Notes: generated from the sequence alone by a model not told the origin. Numbered from the stretch's first letter, positions 1-8,938 are shown. The stretch: 64,000 bases of DNA from Lachnospiraceae bacterium (GCA_910574865.1 CAJTDN010000006.1:62001-126000); one strand, 5' to 3'. A program made the numbers and translations.

Positions 1-2128
1 ACAAGAGGCCGTGTGCAATCGGGCGCACGAAGCGGCACTGCCGTTTTTCCTCGATAATTTTTCCGTCCTTCGTGTAAACCGCGCGGTAGGCGGCCTTCGC
101 CTTTTCGGCAAGGTCATGGTAATAGGAAGCGTCCTCGTCCTTGCCGAGTTTTTCGGCCATCTGTTCCATGTAGCTTAAGTGCAGGTAGAAGAAGGCCGTG
201 CCGACCTCCGGGTCGCCGTTCATCATCAGGTTTGACATGTAGGCGACGCCGCCGTCATCATCTTGTCCGGGCTCGAGCCATTCGCCCCACATCCAGCCGG
301 TGTCAATCATGTAGTCACGATGCCCTTCCGGCAATTTGTCCATGTTCGTGGGCCTGGTCTGTGCCGCGCGGTTGATTTCGTACTCCGTCCATTTTTTGAG
401 GGCCTCGTAATTCTCCCTGACGAGCCCGTCGTCGCCGTAGCGTTTCATCAGCCGGTAAGGAACGATTTCAAAAGAATCGCACCAGCCGATGCCGTCGTCC
501 ATGGAAACCATGCCCATCATCATCTGTTTTTCTCCCGGCGTGCTGCACTTGGGCGCGATTTGCGGGATGGAGCCGTCCTCGTACTGGGCGGACGCCTGCT
601 CGCGGAGCCATTTCGCGTAGACCGGGTAGCAGTCCATCAGATACATCGCCGTGTGGATGAATGCCTGGCAGTCGCCGGAGTATCCGGATTTTTCCCGTTG
701 CGGGCAGTCGGTCGGCACGTCCACGAAATTTCCCTTCATCGACCATAACGCGTTCTTGAACAGCTGGTTTACTTCTTCCACGCCGCAGTCAAACTCGGCT
801 GTCGTCTTCATGTCCGAATAAATCATCACTGCCGTGAACCATTCCGGGCGCACTTCGAAGTCCGCCTCCACCTTGACATAGCGGAAGCCCATGTAGGTTT
901 TCGTGGGATGGTACGCGTTTCGCCCGTCCTTGCAGACGTAATGGATTTCTTGCTTCGTCGGGATTTTGGGATTTTGGAAGTTGGCAATCGTGAAATTGCC
1001 GTCCTTGTCCAGCACCTCGCCGTGCGTCAGTGTCATTTGCCGGTCGGCCTCCCCTTCAAAATCAAACGCGACGTATCCGACCAGGTTCTGGCCGAAATCC
1101 AGTATCTTTTCACCGTTGGGCGCATCGAGCCATTTGGCCGTAAACGTCTCGTGCGGCGTGATAGGCACGGTGTCCACGCAAATGAGGTTGTCGTAGCCAA
1201 AATCGGCCACGGCCACCGCGTGCATGCCGTCCCGCCCGGACTTTGTCGCGTCATATTCCTCTCCGGCCATGAAGTCGTTTTTTCCAAGCGGGCCGTCCTG
1301 CGTGGCCTGCCAGGTTTCATCGGTCGTTAGCACGGGGCTTTTGGCAATTTCCAATTGTGCGAGGAGCGCCACGTCCGCACCGTAAATGTTTCGCTCCTGG
1401 CCGTGTCCCATGGAGCCGCGCCACCAGCCGTCGCCCAGCGTGACGACGATTGTATTTTCCCCGGCCTGCAAAAAGTCTGCCACCGGCAGCGTCTCCACCA
1501 TCAGCCGCTTGTCGTACTGCTGCGTGCCCGGCATCAGCTGGTGGTCGGTGATTTCCTCGTCATTTATGTAAATGTTCATCAGGCCGTGGCAGGTCGCATA
1601 AAGGTACGCGCCATGCGCCTTTGCCGCGTTTACTTGTTCTTCGGTCAATGAAAAGTCCTTCATCAGGTAACTTGCGCGCCTGCGCTCGTCAGTGGAATTC
1701 CCGTTGTAGGCATTTTGCGTTTGCGTGTTGGAACCAGCGTCTGCGGAATTTTGCGGCTGCGTGCCGGAATCCATGCCGGCGGCATTTTCCGGCTCGGGGT
1801 TGATCCAACGTGCCGCCCACTGCGCCTTGTCGATGCCGGTAATGACCGTGGCTGTCTCAGCTTCGCTTGCCGTGTCGCTTTCGTCCCAGGCGCGTACCGA
1901 AATTACATATTTTCCTTTGTAGGCAAGCGGGCTTTGAAGCAGGTACGCCATGCTTGTCGAGGCCGTTTTGTGGGAGTCTTCCAGCATGTCGCCGTTTTCG
2001 CCCGTCACCGTTACCTGAAAGGCACTCTGCGACAGCGCGTCCGCCACGTTCCAGCTGACGCGGACGTGCGTGCCGTCGATGCCGACGGGGGCGGTCAAGT
2101 GGTTGATTTGCAAATTATAAACTTTCAT
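1..2128 (-). CDS. Alpha-L-rhamnosidase, GH78 (C-terminus beyond window)
   Basis: The gene starts at an ATG (2128-2126) behind an AAGGAGG site (2135-2141) and stays open for 709 codons to the window edge. The N-terminus begins MKVYNLQINHLTAPVGI and continues as a fibronectin-like and Bac_rhamnosid_N-type region containing QWAARWINPEPE. The central part has the GH78 block VDVPTDCPQREKSGYSGDCQ, which corresponds to the DCPQR(D/E)..GW.GD signature just upstream of the catalytic acidic residues. GH78 enzymes remove terminal L-rhamnose from pectin side chains and plant glycosides. No signal peptide is present, so it probably acts on imported oligosaccharides. An unusual Asn/Gln/Ala/Gly-rich stretch of about 30 residues (near 1700-1800) interrupts the N-terminal region. 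The catalytic C-terminal half lies outside the window. Confidence 0.9.
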   Translation of the reverse strand, partial: MKVYNLQINHLTAPVGIDGTHVRVSWNVADALSQSAFQVTVTGENGDMLEDSHKTASTSMAYLLQSPLAYKGKYVISVRAWDESDTASEAETATVITGIDKAQWAARWINPEPENAAGMDSGTQPQNSADAGSNTQTQNAYNGNSTDERRRASYLMKDFSLTEEQVNAAKAHGAYLYATCHGLMNIYINDEEITDHQLMPGTQQYDKRLMVETLPVADFLQAGENTIVVTLGDGWWRGSMGHGQERNIYGADVALLAQLEIAKSPVLTTDETWQATQDGPLGKNDFMAGEEYDATKSGRDGMHAVAVADFGYDNLICVDTVPITPHETFTAKWLDAPNGEKILDFGQNLVGYVAFDFEGEADRQMTLTHGEVLDKDGNFTIANFQNPKIPTKQEIHYVCKDGRNAYHPTKTYMGFRYVKVEADFEVRPEWFTAVMIYSDMKTTAEFDCGVEEVNQLFKNALWSMKGNFVDVPTDCPQREKSGYSGDCQAFIHTAMYLMDCYPVYAKWLREQASAQYEDGSIPQIAPKCSTPGEKQMMMGMVSMDDGIGWCDSFEIVPYRLMKRYGDDGLVRENYEALKKWTEYEINRAAQTRPTNMDKLPEGHRDYMIDTGWMWGEWLEPGQDDDGGVAYMSNLMMNGDPEVGTAFFYLHLSYMEQMAEKLGKDEDASYYHDLAEKAKAAYRAVYTKDGKIIEEKRQCRFVRPIAHGLL

Positions 2129-2418
2129 GTTCGTCCTCCTTGTGATTTGAGTGGATTTGTTATCCATTATAGAATCCTTTCCATGAGTTTTCCATGGGCA
2201 AAACATGAAAAAAATATGGGAAAATCATTTGCTTTTGAAGGGTGTACTTAATTTTAGGTGGCATTTTTACGAGGAGGCAATATTGGAACGGTTGATTCCT
2301 GAAAAGGGAAAATGCTTTCAGAGGCTGGATTATTATTTGAAAACCGCTACCAAATGGCTGCCTCTTGACATGAGGGACAGCCTTGAAAGAAGTAGGATAT
2401 CAGGTGGTTTGTAATGTG

Positions 2419-2456
2419 ACGGGTCCGGGCGTGTTGCCTTCTGTACACCGACGCTA
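2419..2456 (-). repeat. Dispersed repeat, half copy (GCGTCGGTGTACAGA family)
   Basis: On the minus strand this stretch reads TAGCGTCGGTGTACAGAAGG and continues CAACACGCC. Its 23-bp core (2432-2454) is identical to 11077-11099 and differs by one base from both arms of the palindrome at 59639-59704. Only the left arm and loop are present here. The surrounding intergenic region (2129-2511) holds the rhamnosidase RBS and an AT-rich 69-codon open frame (2205-2414) that I cannot assign to any family. Confidence 0.75.
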
Positions 2457-2511
2457 TAAGGCTTTCATGGAGGACGTGCCATAGATAAAAGGTGAGAAAA
2501 ACATGGTATAA

Positions 2512-3549
2512 TCATTGTTTTTTTCGATATTGCAGCGGCGTCATTCCGTAATGTGCCTTAAATTGTTCGATAAAATACGAGATGTCGTTGTATCCCACTT
2601 CCATGGCGACCTCCTCAACGGAAAAACGTGTATTTTGTAAAAGCTGTTCGGCTTTTTGTAGGCGGAGTTTCTTCGTGTACTGGCGGATGGTGGTTCCGGT
2701 ATATTTCTTGAAAACGTTGTTGATGTTCGCCCGGGAATAATGAAATTCCGAAGCGAGTTCTTCCAGCGTCAGTTGTTTATAATTCTTTTGGATGTAAAGA
2801 ATCATCGGCGCGATTTGTTCCGCCCCTTTTGGCAGGTGCGGGGACAGCGACGTTTCTTTCGCGCTTTCCATCAGCTTGAGGAAAAGGATGCCCAAAAGGT
2901 GTTCGCACACCTGCGGGCCGTAAGGCGCATCCTCCAAGTATTCCATGACCAACTGCAGGATATAGTCCCGAAGCTGGCTTTGGTCGGTCTTTTTAAAAAT
3001 CAGGTAGCTGCTTTCTTCCTCGGAGAAAATCATTTTCCAGAAAAACTGGTATAAAAGGTTCCCGCTGGGCAGATTTTGCAAAAATACGCTTTGGAACGTG
3101 TTGCGGTTTACGAGGATGTTGATAATCACGCTCTCATCATAAACGGCGATTTGGTGGGCCATTCCCGGGGGAATGATGACGAGTTCCCCCTCCGACATGT
3201 CCACGGACGAGGAATGTTCGGGGAGCGGTGTCTTGGCGGCGTTTGACTCTTCGCCCGTCAGGAAGTCGTGGTGGCATTTCCCGGAAAATACGTACGACAA
3301 TTCGATAAACTCATGGTCGTGCATCTGTGCCGGGGCATAGCGGTTGTGGCGAATGATGCATAGGTTTTTTCCATTTTCGAGGGAATAGTCCAGGTGCGTC
3401 ATGTGCGTGTGCACGATTTGTTCTTCGCTCAAGTGGGTTGCCTTGCTGGCATCGACGATAATCTCGCCGTGCTCGTAGGCGTATTTTAGCACCCGTTCCA
3501 TCGGATCCAATTTTTTTAAAAAGATTTCCGCTTGTTGTTTGGTCAGCAT
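2512..3549 (-). CDS. AraC-family transcriptional regulator
   Basis: The protein has 345 residues. Residues about 60-160 form a cupin-like sensor domain (MHDHEFIELSYVFSGKCHHD, then GELVIIPPGMAHQI). The C-terminal 100 residues carry two helix-turn-helix motifs, LTLEELASEFHYSRANINNVFKKYTG and the second helix pair ending in VGYNDISYFIEQFKAHYGMTP. An upstream in-frame extension exists, but the start at 3549 is chosen because AAGGGGG precedes it and it overlaps the stop of the PAP2 gene by 7 bp, so the two are probably translationally coupled. Sensors of this layout usually control sugar or polysaccharide genes. The neighbouring rhamnosidase and GH43 genes are plausible targets, but this is inference. 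Confidence 0.88.
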   Translation of the reverse strand: MLTKQQAEIFLKKLDPMERVLKYAYEHGEIIVDASKATHLSEEQIVHTHMTHLDYSLENGKNLCIIRHNRYAPAQMHDHEFIELSYVFSGKCHHDFLTGEESNAAKTPLPEHSSSVDMSEGELVIIPPGMAHQIAVYDESVIINILVNRNTFQSVFLQNLPSGNLLYQFFWKMIFSEEESSYLIFKKTDQSQLRDYILQLVMEYLEDAPYGPQVCEHLLGILFLKLMESAKETSLSPHLPKGAEQIAPMILYIQKNYKQLTLEELASEFHYSRANINNVFKKYTGTTIRQYTKKLRLQKAEQLLQNTRFSVEEVAMEVGYNDISYFIEQFKAHYGMTPLQYRKKQ

Positions 3550-4127
3550 GTCTTTCCCCCTTGGGTCTTGCGCCTTGCTTCGAGCCAGGCGTAAATCCGA
3601 TACCCGAGGTATCCGGACAGAATGCCAACCGCGATTCCCCCCAGGATGTCGGTCGGAAAATGTACGTACAAATATAGCCTGGAAAATGCCAGCAGGCATC
3701 CGGCCACCAGTGCCGCCTTCCATAAGACGCTGGTCAGGCGGGCGGGCGCGCCCAGCCGGAGGTGATCCTTGTTTACAAGGTACAACGCCGCTACGGACGC
3801 GAAGGAGGCGGCGGTATGGCCCGACGGGAATGAAAAGTCGCGGGGTCTTGCCACCAGAAGCGAGATGGCGGTATTCACGTCGAAGGGGCGCGTCCTTGCC
3901 ACTAAATTTTTGAGGATGCCGTTGCACAAGATTACGTCCACCAAAAGCGCGGCCATGAGGACGAGTCCCGCTTTACGCGTTTTGGGAATGAGGAGCAGGA
4001 CGAGGGTCAAAAGGATCCAGAGAATTCCCGCGTCGCCCAGCTTCGTGAAGTTGGACATGAACGCGTCTAAAAACGGGGTGTGCAGTGTCTGGATCCAGTC
4101 TAAAATGCCAAGTTCGATTGCCGTCAT
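3543..4127 (-). CDS. PAP2-family membrane phosphatase
   Basis: This 194-residue protein carries the three PAP2 motifs: KNLVARTRPF (KX6RP), FPSGHTAASF (PSGH) and SRLYLYVHFPTDILGG (SRX5HX3D). The active-site histidines are therefore present. Several hydrophobic segments (about residues 35-60, 110-130, 140-175) place it in the membrane. Family members dephosphorylate lipid phosphates such as undecaprenyl pyrophosphate or phosphatidic acid, and the substrate cannot be told from the sequence. It starts at an ATG behind AAGGAGA and overlaps the downstream AraC start by 7 bp. Confidence 0.9.
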   Translation of the reverse strand: MTAIELGILDWIQTLHTPFLDAFMSNFTKLGDAGILWILLTLVLLLIPKTRKAGLVLMAALLVDVILCNGILKNLVARTRPFDVNTAISLLVARPRDFSFPSGHTAASFASVAALYLVNKDHLRLGAPARLTSVLWKAALVAGCLLAFSRLYLYVHFPTDILGGIAVGILSGYLGYRIYAWLEARRKTQGGKTC

Positions 4128-4161
4128 GATAAAATCTCCTTGTGTTTTTGATATATCTATA

Positions 4162-4380
4162 TTATACGTTAAAATATGTCACTGTCAATGATGCTATTTG
4201 CGAATTTGTTTTGATATTGCCGCAAGGATATGATGCGATTGTGAGCGTCTGCCGCATGGTTCCCGATGACGAGGTCAAAATCGTTTTCACGCCCGAGACC
4301 GGCACCTGGAGCATGACGTAAATCATCATCGGAACCCCCATCACGCCGATTTGCTTCATGCCATCTGGCCCGAGAATCAC
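4162..4380 (-). CDS. Unrecognised 72-codon frame coupled to TetR stop
   Basis: A GTG codon at 4380 overlaps the TGA of the TetR gene (GTGA), and the frame runs 72 codons. The first 40 residues are hydrophobic (VGVMGVPMMIYVMLQ-type) and the rest is not, which could fit the remnant of a membrane protein. No independent RBS or family signature was found. It may be spurious. Confidence 0.2.
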   Translation of the reverse strand: MILGPDGMKQIGVMGVPMMIYVMLQVPVSGVKTILTSSSGTMRQTLTIASYPCGNIKTNSQIASLTVTYFNV

Positions 4381-5018
4381 AGAGAAGAGGATGGATGCAG
4401 CATTTTTTCCACGATTTTCAATAATTTTTCCACCTCTTTTTTATCATGCAGGCCTACCGTATAGGCCATGACGCGGACGTGCGACTCAAAAATGGTCTGG
4501 CTCAAGTTCTCAAGGACATCGCTGTTGGCAATCGTGCAGTCAATCAAAGCGGTCACGCTGCCACAGTAGACGAGGGATTCCAACGCAAGTGTCGGGCGAG
4601 CTTCGTTTGATGCGACGTAGCGCGCGGCCAGGGCGTCTTTTATTTTTTGGGTAAAATCGATTGTTTCGGTGTGAATGTTCTGGATTGCCCGCATTTCCGC
4701 CTCGTTTTTCCGAAAAAAAGTGACGATTTCCTTGTCGATGACAGAATGGTGGCGTGGGGAAGCCAACGCCTGCGATTCGATGGAGGGAATTCGCTCTTCC
4801 GTCAAGAGCAAAAATTGTTTATAGAGCTCGTCCTGAATCCGCTCTGCCACCTCGTACTTGTCATGGAAATGGGCGTAGAAGGTGTAGCGGCTTACGAGGG
4901 CCTCATCCAAGATGTCTTGTACCGTCATTTTTTCAAATGGAATTTGCGGTGAAATTTTGATGAACGCGTTGAGGATGCACTTGTCAACGCGGCGGTATTG
5001 CAGGCTTTCTTTGTTCAT
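4377..5018 (-). CDS. TetR/AcrR-family transcriptional regulator
   Basis: The protein has 213 residues and begins MNKESLQYRRVDKCILNAFI. The start at 5018 is preferred over an in-frame ATG 36 bp upstream because AAGGAGG sits 6 bases before it. Residues about 10-55 are the TetR DNA-binding domain, with the recognition part MTVQDILDEALVSRYTFYAHF followed by DKYEVAERIQ. The C-terminal ligand domain is of the TetR_C_33-like kind seen with many Firmicute efflux systems and has no recognisable effector site. It is divergent from the GH43 gene, with 230 bp between them. The target is unknown. Confidence 0.85.
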   Translation of the reverse strand: MNKESLQYRRVDKCILNAFIKISPQIPFEKMTVQDILDEALVSRYTFYAHFHDKYEVAERIQDELYKQFLLLTEERIPSIESQALASPRHHSVIDKEIVTFFRKNEAEMRAIQNIHTETIDFTQKIKDALAARYVASNEARPTLALESLVYCGSVTALIDCTIANSDVLENLSQTIFESHVRVMAYTVGLHDKKEVEKLLKIVEKMLHPSSSL

Positions 5019-5249
5019 GGGGAACCTCCTTGTCATACAATTTGTTTTTGCCATGTAAGAATATCATACATTATGTTTGAATTCAAGACGGAGGAGTTGA
5101 AATTATAAGTGTAAAATGAGATGAAATTCTGTTATGCTTGACGTATCGAGGGGGACGGATTATGGATGCCAATCATGTGATGGCATTGCGGAAATAAATT
5201 CCAACCCACTCATACAGTCGCAAAAAAGCGCGGAAAGGAGCATTGTTTT

Positions 5250-6710
5250 ATGAAAACACTAGCATTCAACCCTTATTTACCAAGTTATGAATATGTGCCG
5301 GACGGGGAGCCGTACGTGTTTGGCGACCGCGTGTACGTGTTTGGCAGCCATGACCGTTTTGGCGGAACGGAGTTTTGTATGAACGACTACGTGGGTTGGT
5401 CGGCGCCGGTGGACGATTTGGGGGCGTGGCGGTACGAGGGCGTCATTTATAAGGCGACGCAAGATCCGCTGAACGTGGACGGGAGCCAGCATCTGTTCGC
5501 GCCGGACGTACAGCGGGGAACGGACGGGCGGTATTACCTTTACTATTGCCTGCACCGGACGCCGGCGGTGTGCGTGGCGGTGTGTGACACACCGGTGGGC
5601 AAGTACGAATTTTACGGGCATGTGAAACACGAGGACGGTTCCTTGTATGGAATGAGCAAGACGAGGAAAAACGTGTTCAATTTTGACCCGGGCGTATTGA
5701 AGGACACGGACGGGACGTATTATCTCTACACCGGATTTTCTCCGAATCCGGGGGCGATGCGTGACATGATGGGGAAAATGCTTTTGATTGACGGAAGCTA
5801 TTGCGTGCAGTTGGACGATGACATGCTGACCGTGAAAACGGAGCCGAAGCTGGTGGTTCCTTGTGAATCCGTGGCGGAAGGAACCAGTTTCGTGGGGCAT
5901 GGCTTCTACGAGGCGAGCAGTCCGCGCAAGATTGGCGGCACATATTACATGGTATATTCCTCGGTCAAAAGCCATGACCTTTGTTATGCGACATGTGATA
6001 CGCCGGACGGGGATTACGTGTTTGGCGGCGTAATCATGAGCAATGGAGACGTGGGTCTTGTTCCCGACGGGGCGGCGGTCAATTATACCGGGAACAATCA
6101 CGGCGGCCTGGTGGAAATAAATGGGACGTGGTACATTTTTGGTCATCGGCAGACGAACCAGACGGTGTTCTCCCGTCAGGGCATTGCCGAGAAGGTGGAA
6201 ATTCTGACGGACGGGCGCATCCCGCAGGTCGAGGTGACGAGCTGCGGCTTAAATCAGGGCGCGCTGCCGGGAAGCGGAACTTACGAGGCGCGGATCGCCT
6301 GCAACCTTTCCGCAAAAAACGGGACGTTCAATTACGGGCAGGAGAACGAGAAGGCGGGAATGCATCCGTATTTTACGCAGGACGGCGAGGATAGGGAGTG
6401 TGACGGCAACCAGTACATCGCCAACATGCAAGACGGTGCGTGGGCGGGATTCAAATATTTTGCATTTGACGGGGAGCACAAAATTTCCGTCAAGGTCAAA
6501 AACCACGCGGGTATGGGGAATGGAGCGAAAGGCGTGATGGAGGTGCGCACGCAAAAGGATGGGGCATGCGTGGCCAAAATCGCCATCGCGTCGACGGACG
6601 AGTGGCAGACGTTTGAAGCGGAGTTTGCATCGGAAAAGGGGAAACAGGCGCTCTACTTCACCTATACGGGCGCGGGCGCGGTGGACTTTGGCGGGTTCAC
6701 GGTGGAGTAA
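5250..6710 (+). CDS. Glycoside hydrolase family 43 enzyme (xylosidase/arabinofuranosidase-like)
   Basis: This 486-residue protein starts behind AAAGGAG. The first 320 residues form a GH43 five-bladed propeller. The three acidic landmarks are visible: an early Asp in YEYVPDGEPYVFG, an Asp in VFNFDPGVLKDTDG (the pKa modulator region) and the Glu in YEASSPRKIGGTYYMVYSS (general acid). The last 150 residues form a beta-rich module (KISVKVKNHAGMGNGAKGVMEVRT) resembling a CBM6-type domain. There is no signal peptide, so it should act in the cytoplasm on imported xylo- or arabino-oligosaccharides. It is monocistronic here. The exact substrate cannot be fixed from motifs alone. Confidence 0.9.
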   Translation: MKTLAFNPYLPSYEYVPDGEPYVFGDRVYVFGSHDRFGGTEFCMNDYVGWSAPVDDLGAWRYEGVIYKATQDPLNVDGSQHLFAPDVQRGTDGRYYLYYCLHRTPAVCVAVCDTPVGKYEFYGHVKHEDGSLYGMSKTRKNVFNFDPGVLKDTDGTYYLYTGFSPNPGAMRDMMGKMLLIDGSYCVQLDDDMLTVKTEPKLVVPCESVAEGTSFVGHGFYEASSPRKIGGTYYMVYSSVKSHDLCYATCDTPDGDYVFGGVIMSNGDVGLVPDGAAVNYTGNNHGGLVEINGTWYIFGHRQTNQTVFSRQGIAEKVEILTDGRIPQVEVTSCGLNQGALPGSGTYEARIACNLSAKNGTFNYGQENEKAGMHPYFTQDGEDRECDGNQYIANMQDGAWAGFKYFAFDGEHKISVKVKNHAGMGNGAKGVMEVRTQKDGACVAKIAIASTDEWQTFEAEFASEKGKQALYFTYTGAGAVDFGGFTVE

Positions 6711-6738
6711 AAGAAAAGGCCGCCCCGCTTTGGCGCGA

Positions 6739-6782
6739 GGGGCTGTCGGGTAATGCGGAAAACCCACAATATATGGTGGCAA
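6739..6782 (+). repeat. Partial inverted-repeat element (5' half)
   Basis: It begins GGGGCTGTCGGGTAATGCGG and matches the left half of the 99-bp element at 61828-61926 over about 45 bp with roughly ten differences. The right terminal repeat is missing. It lies between the GH43 stop and a relic DUF4143 gene and supplies the last codons of that relic's reading frame on the minus strand. Confidence 0.7.
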
Positions 6783-7021
6783 ATCCTGATTGCCATTTTC
6801 GGATTATATTTTTGACAAAATACTTTCAGCCTCTGGGCGTGGACGACCCGGCCCGGCTTTGGCTTCCATGGGAATGATTTTGTTTTGGTAGGAAAACAGG
6901 TAGTCCGCTTCGGAAGTGGTGCCTTCACTCCAATAATAAATGGTTTTGGCAATTTCTGCGGATTGCAATTTTTGTGTGCCTGCTTTATCATTGGAATCAA
7001 AATACCTTTTGACCCCAACAT
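6783..7021 (-). pseudogene. C-terminal relic of a DUF4143 AAA ATPase
   Basis: Minus-strand translation gives KRYFDSNDKAGTQKLQSAEI, then IYYWSEGTTSEADYLFSYQ and NKIIPMEAKAG, which is the PD-(D/E)XK-like C-terminal domain of DUF4143 ATPases. After one frameshift the adjacent frame continues RLKVFCQKYNPKMAIRI, the usual family ending. The ATPase domain is absent. The relic is cut upstream by a hairpin (6994-7017) and downstream by the partial repeat at 6739. An intact DUF4143 gene lies at 24470-25828. Confidence 0.75.
6994..7017. repeat. Short hairpin, TCAAAA-TACC-TTTTGA family
   Basis: An almost perfect 24-bp palindrome with loop TACC, at the border of the DUF4143 relic. The central 17 bases (6997-7013) recur exactly in the perfect hairpin at 8803-8828. 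Confidence 0.5.
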
Positions 7022-7042
7022 CTTAAAAAGTACTTTATCCTA

Positions 7043-7072
7043 TTGACAAGCAGAGGGAAAATTGAGTATAAA
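7043..7072 (+). promoter_or_regulatory. Sigma-A-type promoter for the GH5 gene
   Basis: TTGACA (7043-7048), an 18-bp spacer and TATAAA (7067-7072) lie 27 bp before the start codon of the cellulase gene. Confidence 0.6.
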
Positions 7073-7098
7073 TAGTATTATAAGAATAGGAGGGAGTC

Positions 7099-8625
7099 AT
7101 GAAAAAGGAAAAGAAATTCACAACCATTGTTTTATGTGTGCTTTTAGTGGTGGCACTTTGCCTTTCCGCGTGTAAAAAGGCGGACGACGTGCCAAAGGAT
7201 GACAAGAAGACGCAGGAGCAGGTGGAGAAGGACGGGGAGAGCAAGAAAGAGGAAGATAAGGATAGCGACGGCGAGGATGAGGAGGGGAAGGAGCAGGACG
7301 AATCCGGGGAAGAAACTAAGGATGCGAAGAAATCGGACATCCCGTCACCATCCGTTAGTGGTAAGCTTTCTGTCTCTGGCACACGGCTCGTGGACGAGAA
7401 TGGCGAGGCCGTGCAGTTGAGGGGCCTAAGCACGCACGGGATGGCCTGGTTTCCTCAGTATGTCAACGAGGCGCTTTTTACCGAGTTTCGCGAGGAGTGG
7501 AAGGCGAACGTCATCCGCCTTGCCATGTACACGGCGGAGTCGGGCGGATATTGCACGGACGGGGACAAGGAAAATCTGAAAAATTTGATTCGAAACGGCG
7601 TGGAATACGCGACGAAGCACGACATGTACGTGATTGTGGACTGGCACATTTTGTCCGACAACAATCCGAACATGCACAAGGCGGAGGCCATTGATTTCTT
7701 CGCGCAAATGACGAAGGAGTTTTCCGAGCATGACAACGTGATTTATGAGATTTGCAACGAGCCGAACGGTGGCACGTCATGGTCGGAAATCAAGGCTTAT
7801 GCGCAGGAAGTCATACCGGTCATTCGTGCCAATGCCCCTGACGCGGTAATTTTGGTGGGGACGCCGAACTGGTCGCAGTACGTGAACGAGGCGGCCGCGG
7901 ATCCCATTACCGGTTATGACAATATCATGTACACCCTGCATTTTTATGCTGCGACGCATACCGATTCCCTGCGAAATACGATGGCGGCGGCCATCGACGC
8001 GGGACTGCCGGTATTTGTGTCGGAATATGGTATATGCGATGCCAGCGGAAACGGCGGGATTGACGAGGCGCAGGCCAACGCATGGGTGCAGGTCATGGAT
8101 CAGTACAAGGTCAGCTACGTGGCGTGGAATATTTCAAATAAGAATGAGACGTCGGCAATCATCCGCGGCGGCGTGGACAAGGTGTCAGGACTTACATGGG
8201 ACGACTTGAGCGATTCCGGACGGTGGCTGTACCAGGTTCTTACCAGGGACGGGAGTAATCTGAGTGGAAATGACGGAGCGGCGGGCGGCTCGTCAGGAAA
8301 CGGCAGCTCGAACGTGGTCGCGAAGAGTGGCGATATCGAAGCCACGACCACGCTGACCAATAGTTGGGAATCGAACGGTCAGAAGTTTTACCAGTATACG
8401 TTGACCATAAAAAACACGTCGAGTCAGGCATGTCAAAGCTGGGCGGTGGACGTGAAGTTCAACGGCGACATTTCCTTGTCGGACGGTTGGAACGGCCAAT
8501 ACTCGGCCGAGGGTGACACGTTACATATATCCTCGGTGGATTATAATGGAAAATTGGACGCGGGCGGCAGTACGGGCGACGTTGGATTCATTATCAGCGG
8601 CAAGGCGGGGCTGGAGATTCAGTAA
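7099..8625 (+). CDS. Secreted lipoprotein endoglucanase, GH5 with CBM2
   Basis: The 508-residue protein starts behind AGGAGG. Residues 1-24 are a lipoprotein signal with lipobox LSAC. A highly charged Asp/Glu/Lys linker (about 25-80) follows. Residues about 90-390 are a GH5 barrel close to subfamily 2, with VIVDWHIL, the acid/base Glu in IYEICNEPNG, LHFYAATH, and the nucleophile Glu in VFVSEYG. A Gly/Ser linker leads to a C-terminal CBM2-like cellulose-binding module of about 100 residues containing conserved Trp residues and the LDAGGSTGDVGFIISG ending. It is expected to sit on the cell surface and cleave beta-1,4-glucans, providing oligomers for cytoplasmic enzymes. Confidence 0.95.
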   Translation: MKKEKKFTTIVLCVLLVVALCLSACKKADDVPKDDKKTQEQVEKDGESKKEEDKDSDGEDEEGKEQDESGEETKDAKKSDIPSPSVSGKLSVSGTRLVDENGEAVQLRGLSTHGMAWFPQYVNEALFTEFREEWKANVIRLAMYTAESGGYCTDGDKENLKNLIRNGVEYATKHDMYVIVDWHILSDNNPNMHKAEAIDFFAQMTKEFSEHDNVIYEICNEPNGGTSWSEIKAYAQEVIPVIRANAPDAVILVGTPNWSQYVNEAAADPITGYDNIMYTLHFYAATHTDSLRNTMAAAIDAGLPVFVSEYGICDASGNGGIDEAQANAWVQVMDQYKVSYVAWNISNKNETSAIIRGGVDKVSGLTWDDLSDSGRWLYQVLTRDGSNLSGNDGAAGGSSGNGSSNVVAKSGDIEATTTLTNSWESNGQKFYQYTLTIKNTSSQACQSWAVDVKFNGDISLSDGWNGQYSAEGDTLHISSVDYNGKLDAGGSTGDVGFIISGKAGLEIQ

Positions 8626-8637
8626 CCCAGTAATAAT

Positions 8638-8728
8638 ATGATACAAGCGTCAAAAGGTCATGCGTTTCATGCTTGCATGAAAAAGGATGACTTTGGGACG
8701 CGCAAAACACCGAAAAGTAGCCATTTTT
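8638..8728 (+). repeat. Palindromic repeat copy A (CATG-CTTG-CATG hairpin plus tail)
   Basis: The copy begins ATGATAC and forms a long imperfect hairpin whose top is TTTCATG-CTTG-CATGAAA (8665-8682) and whose base pairs GCGTC with GACGC. A 26-bp tail (8701-8726) follows that is identical to copy B. The tail's AAAACACC can pair with GGTGTTTT at 8752-8759. Confidence 0.8.
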
Positions 8729-8802
8729 CGCAGAAAAATGAGCGGATTTGAGGTGTTTTAGGATTACGGGAGTGCGTTAGCACGGAGTAATCCGTGTATC
8801 AT

Positions 8803-8828
8803 GAGCGTCAAAATACCTTTTGACGCTC
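8803..8828. repeat. Perfect 11-bp-arm hairpin
   Basis: GAGCGTCAAAA, loop TACC, TTTTGACGCTC. It has no T-run, so it is a weak terminator candidate. It lies between repeat copies A and B and shares its core with 6994-7017. Confidence 0.7.
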
Positions 8829-8846
8829 TAATCATAATATTTTTAT

Positions 8847-8938
8847 ATGATACCAGGCTCAAAAGCCCATGTATTGACATGCTTGCATGTCAATACATGA
8901 CTTTGAGACCCGCAAAACACCGAAAAGTAGCCATTTCC
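8847..8938 (+). repeat. Palindromic repeat copy B (CATG-CTTG-CATG hairpin plus tail)
   Basis: Same architecture as copy A, 210 bp downstream in the same orientation. The apex is a perfect 14-bp stem (8868-8881 with 8886-8899) around loop CTTG. The arm sequence differs from copy A but is still self-complementary. The 26-bp tail (8911-8936) is identical to copy A. Confidence 0.85.

Noticed and set aside
2205-2414. 69-codon frame beginning MKKIWENHLLLKG
   Set aside because: There is no RBS and no recognisable family; AT-rich intergenic sequence explains it equally well.
3550-3927. 126-residue N-terminal extension of the AraC regulator
   Set aside because: It lies inside the PAP2 gene in another frame, is Arg/Gly/Pro-rich as expected for antisense-type noise, and a good RBS supports the start at 3549.
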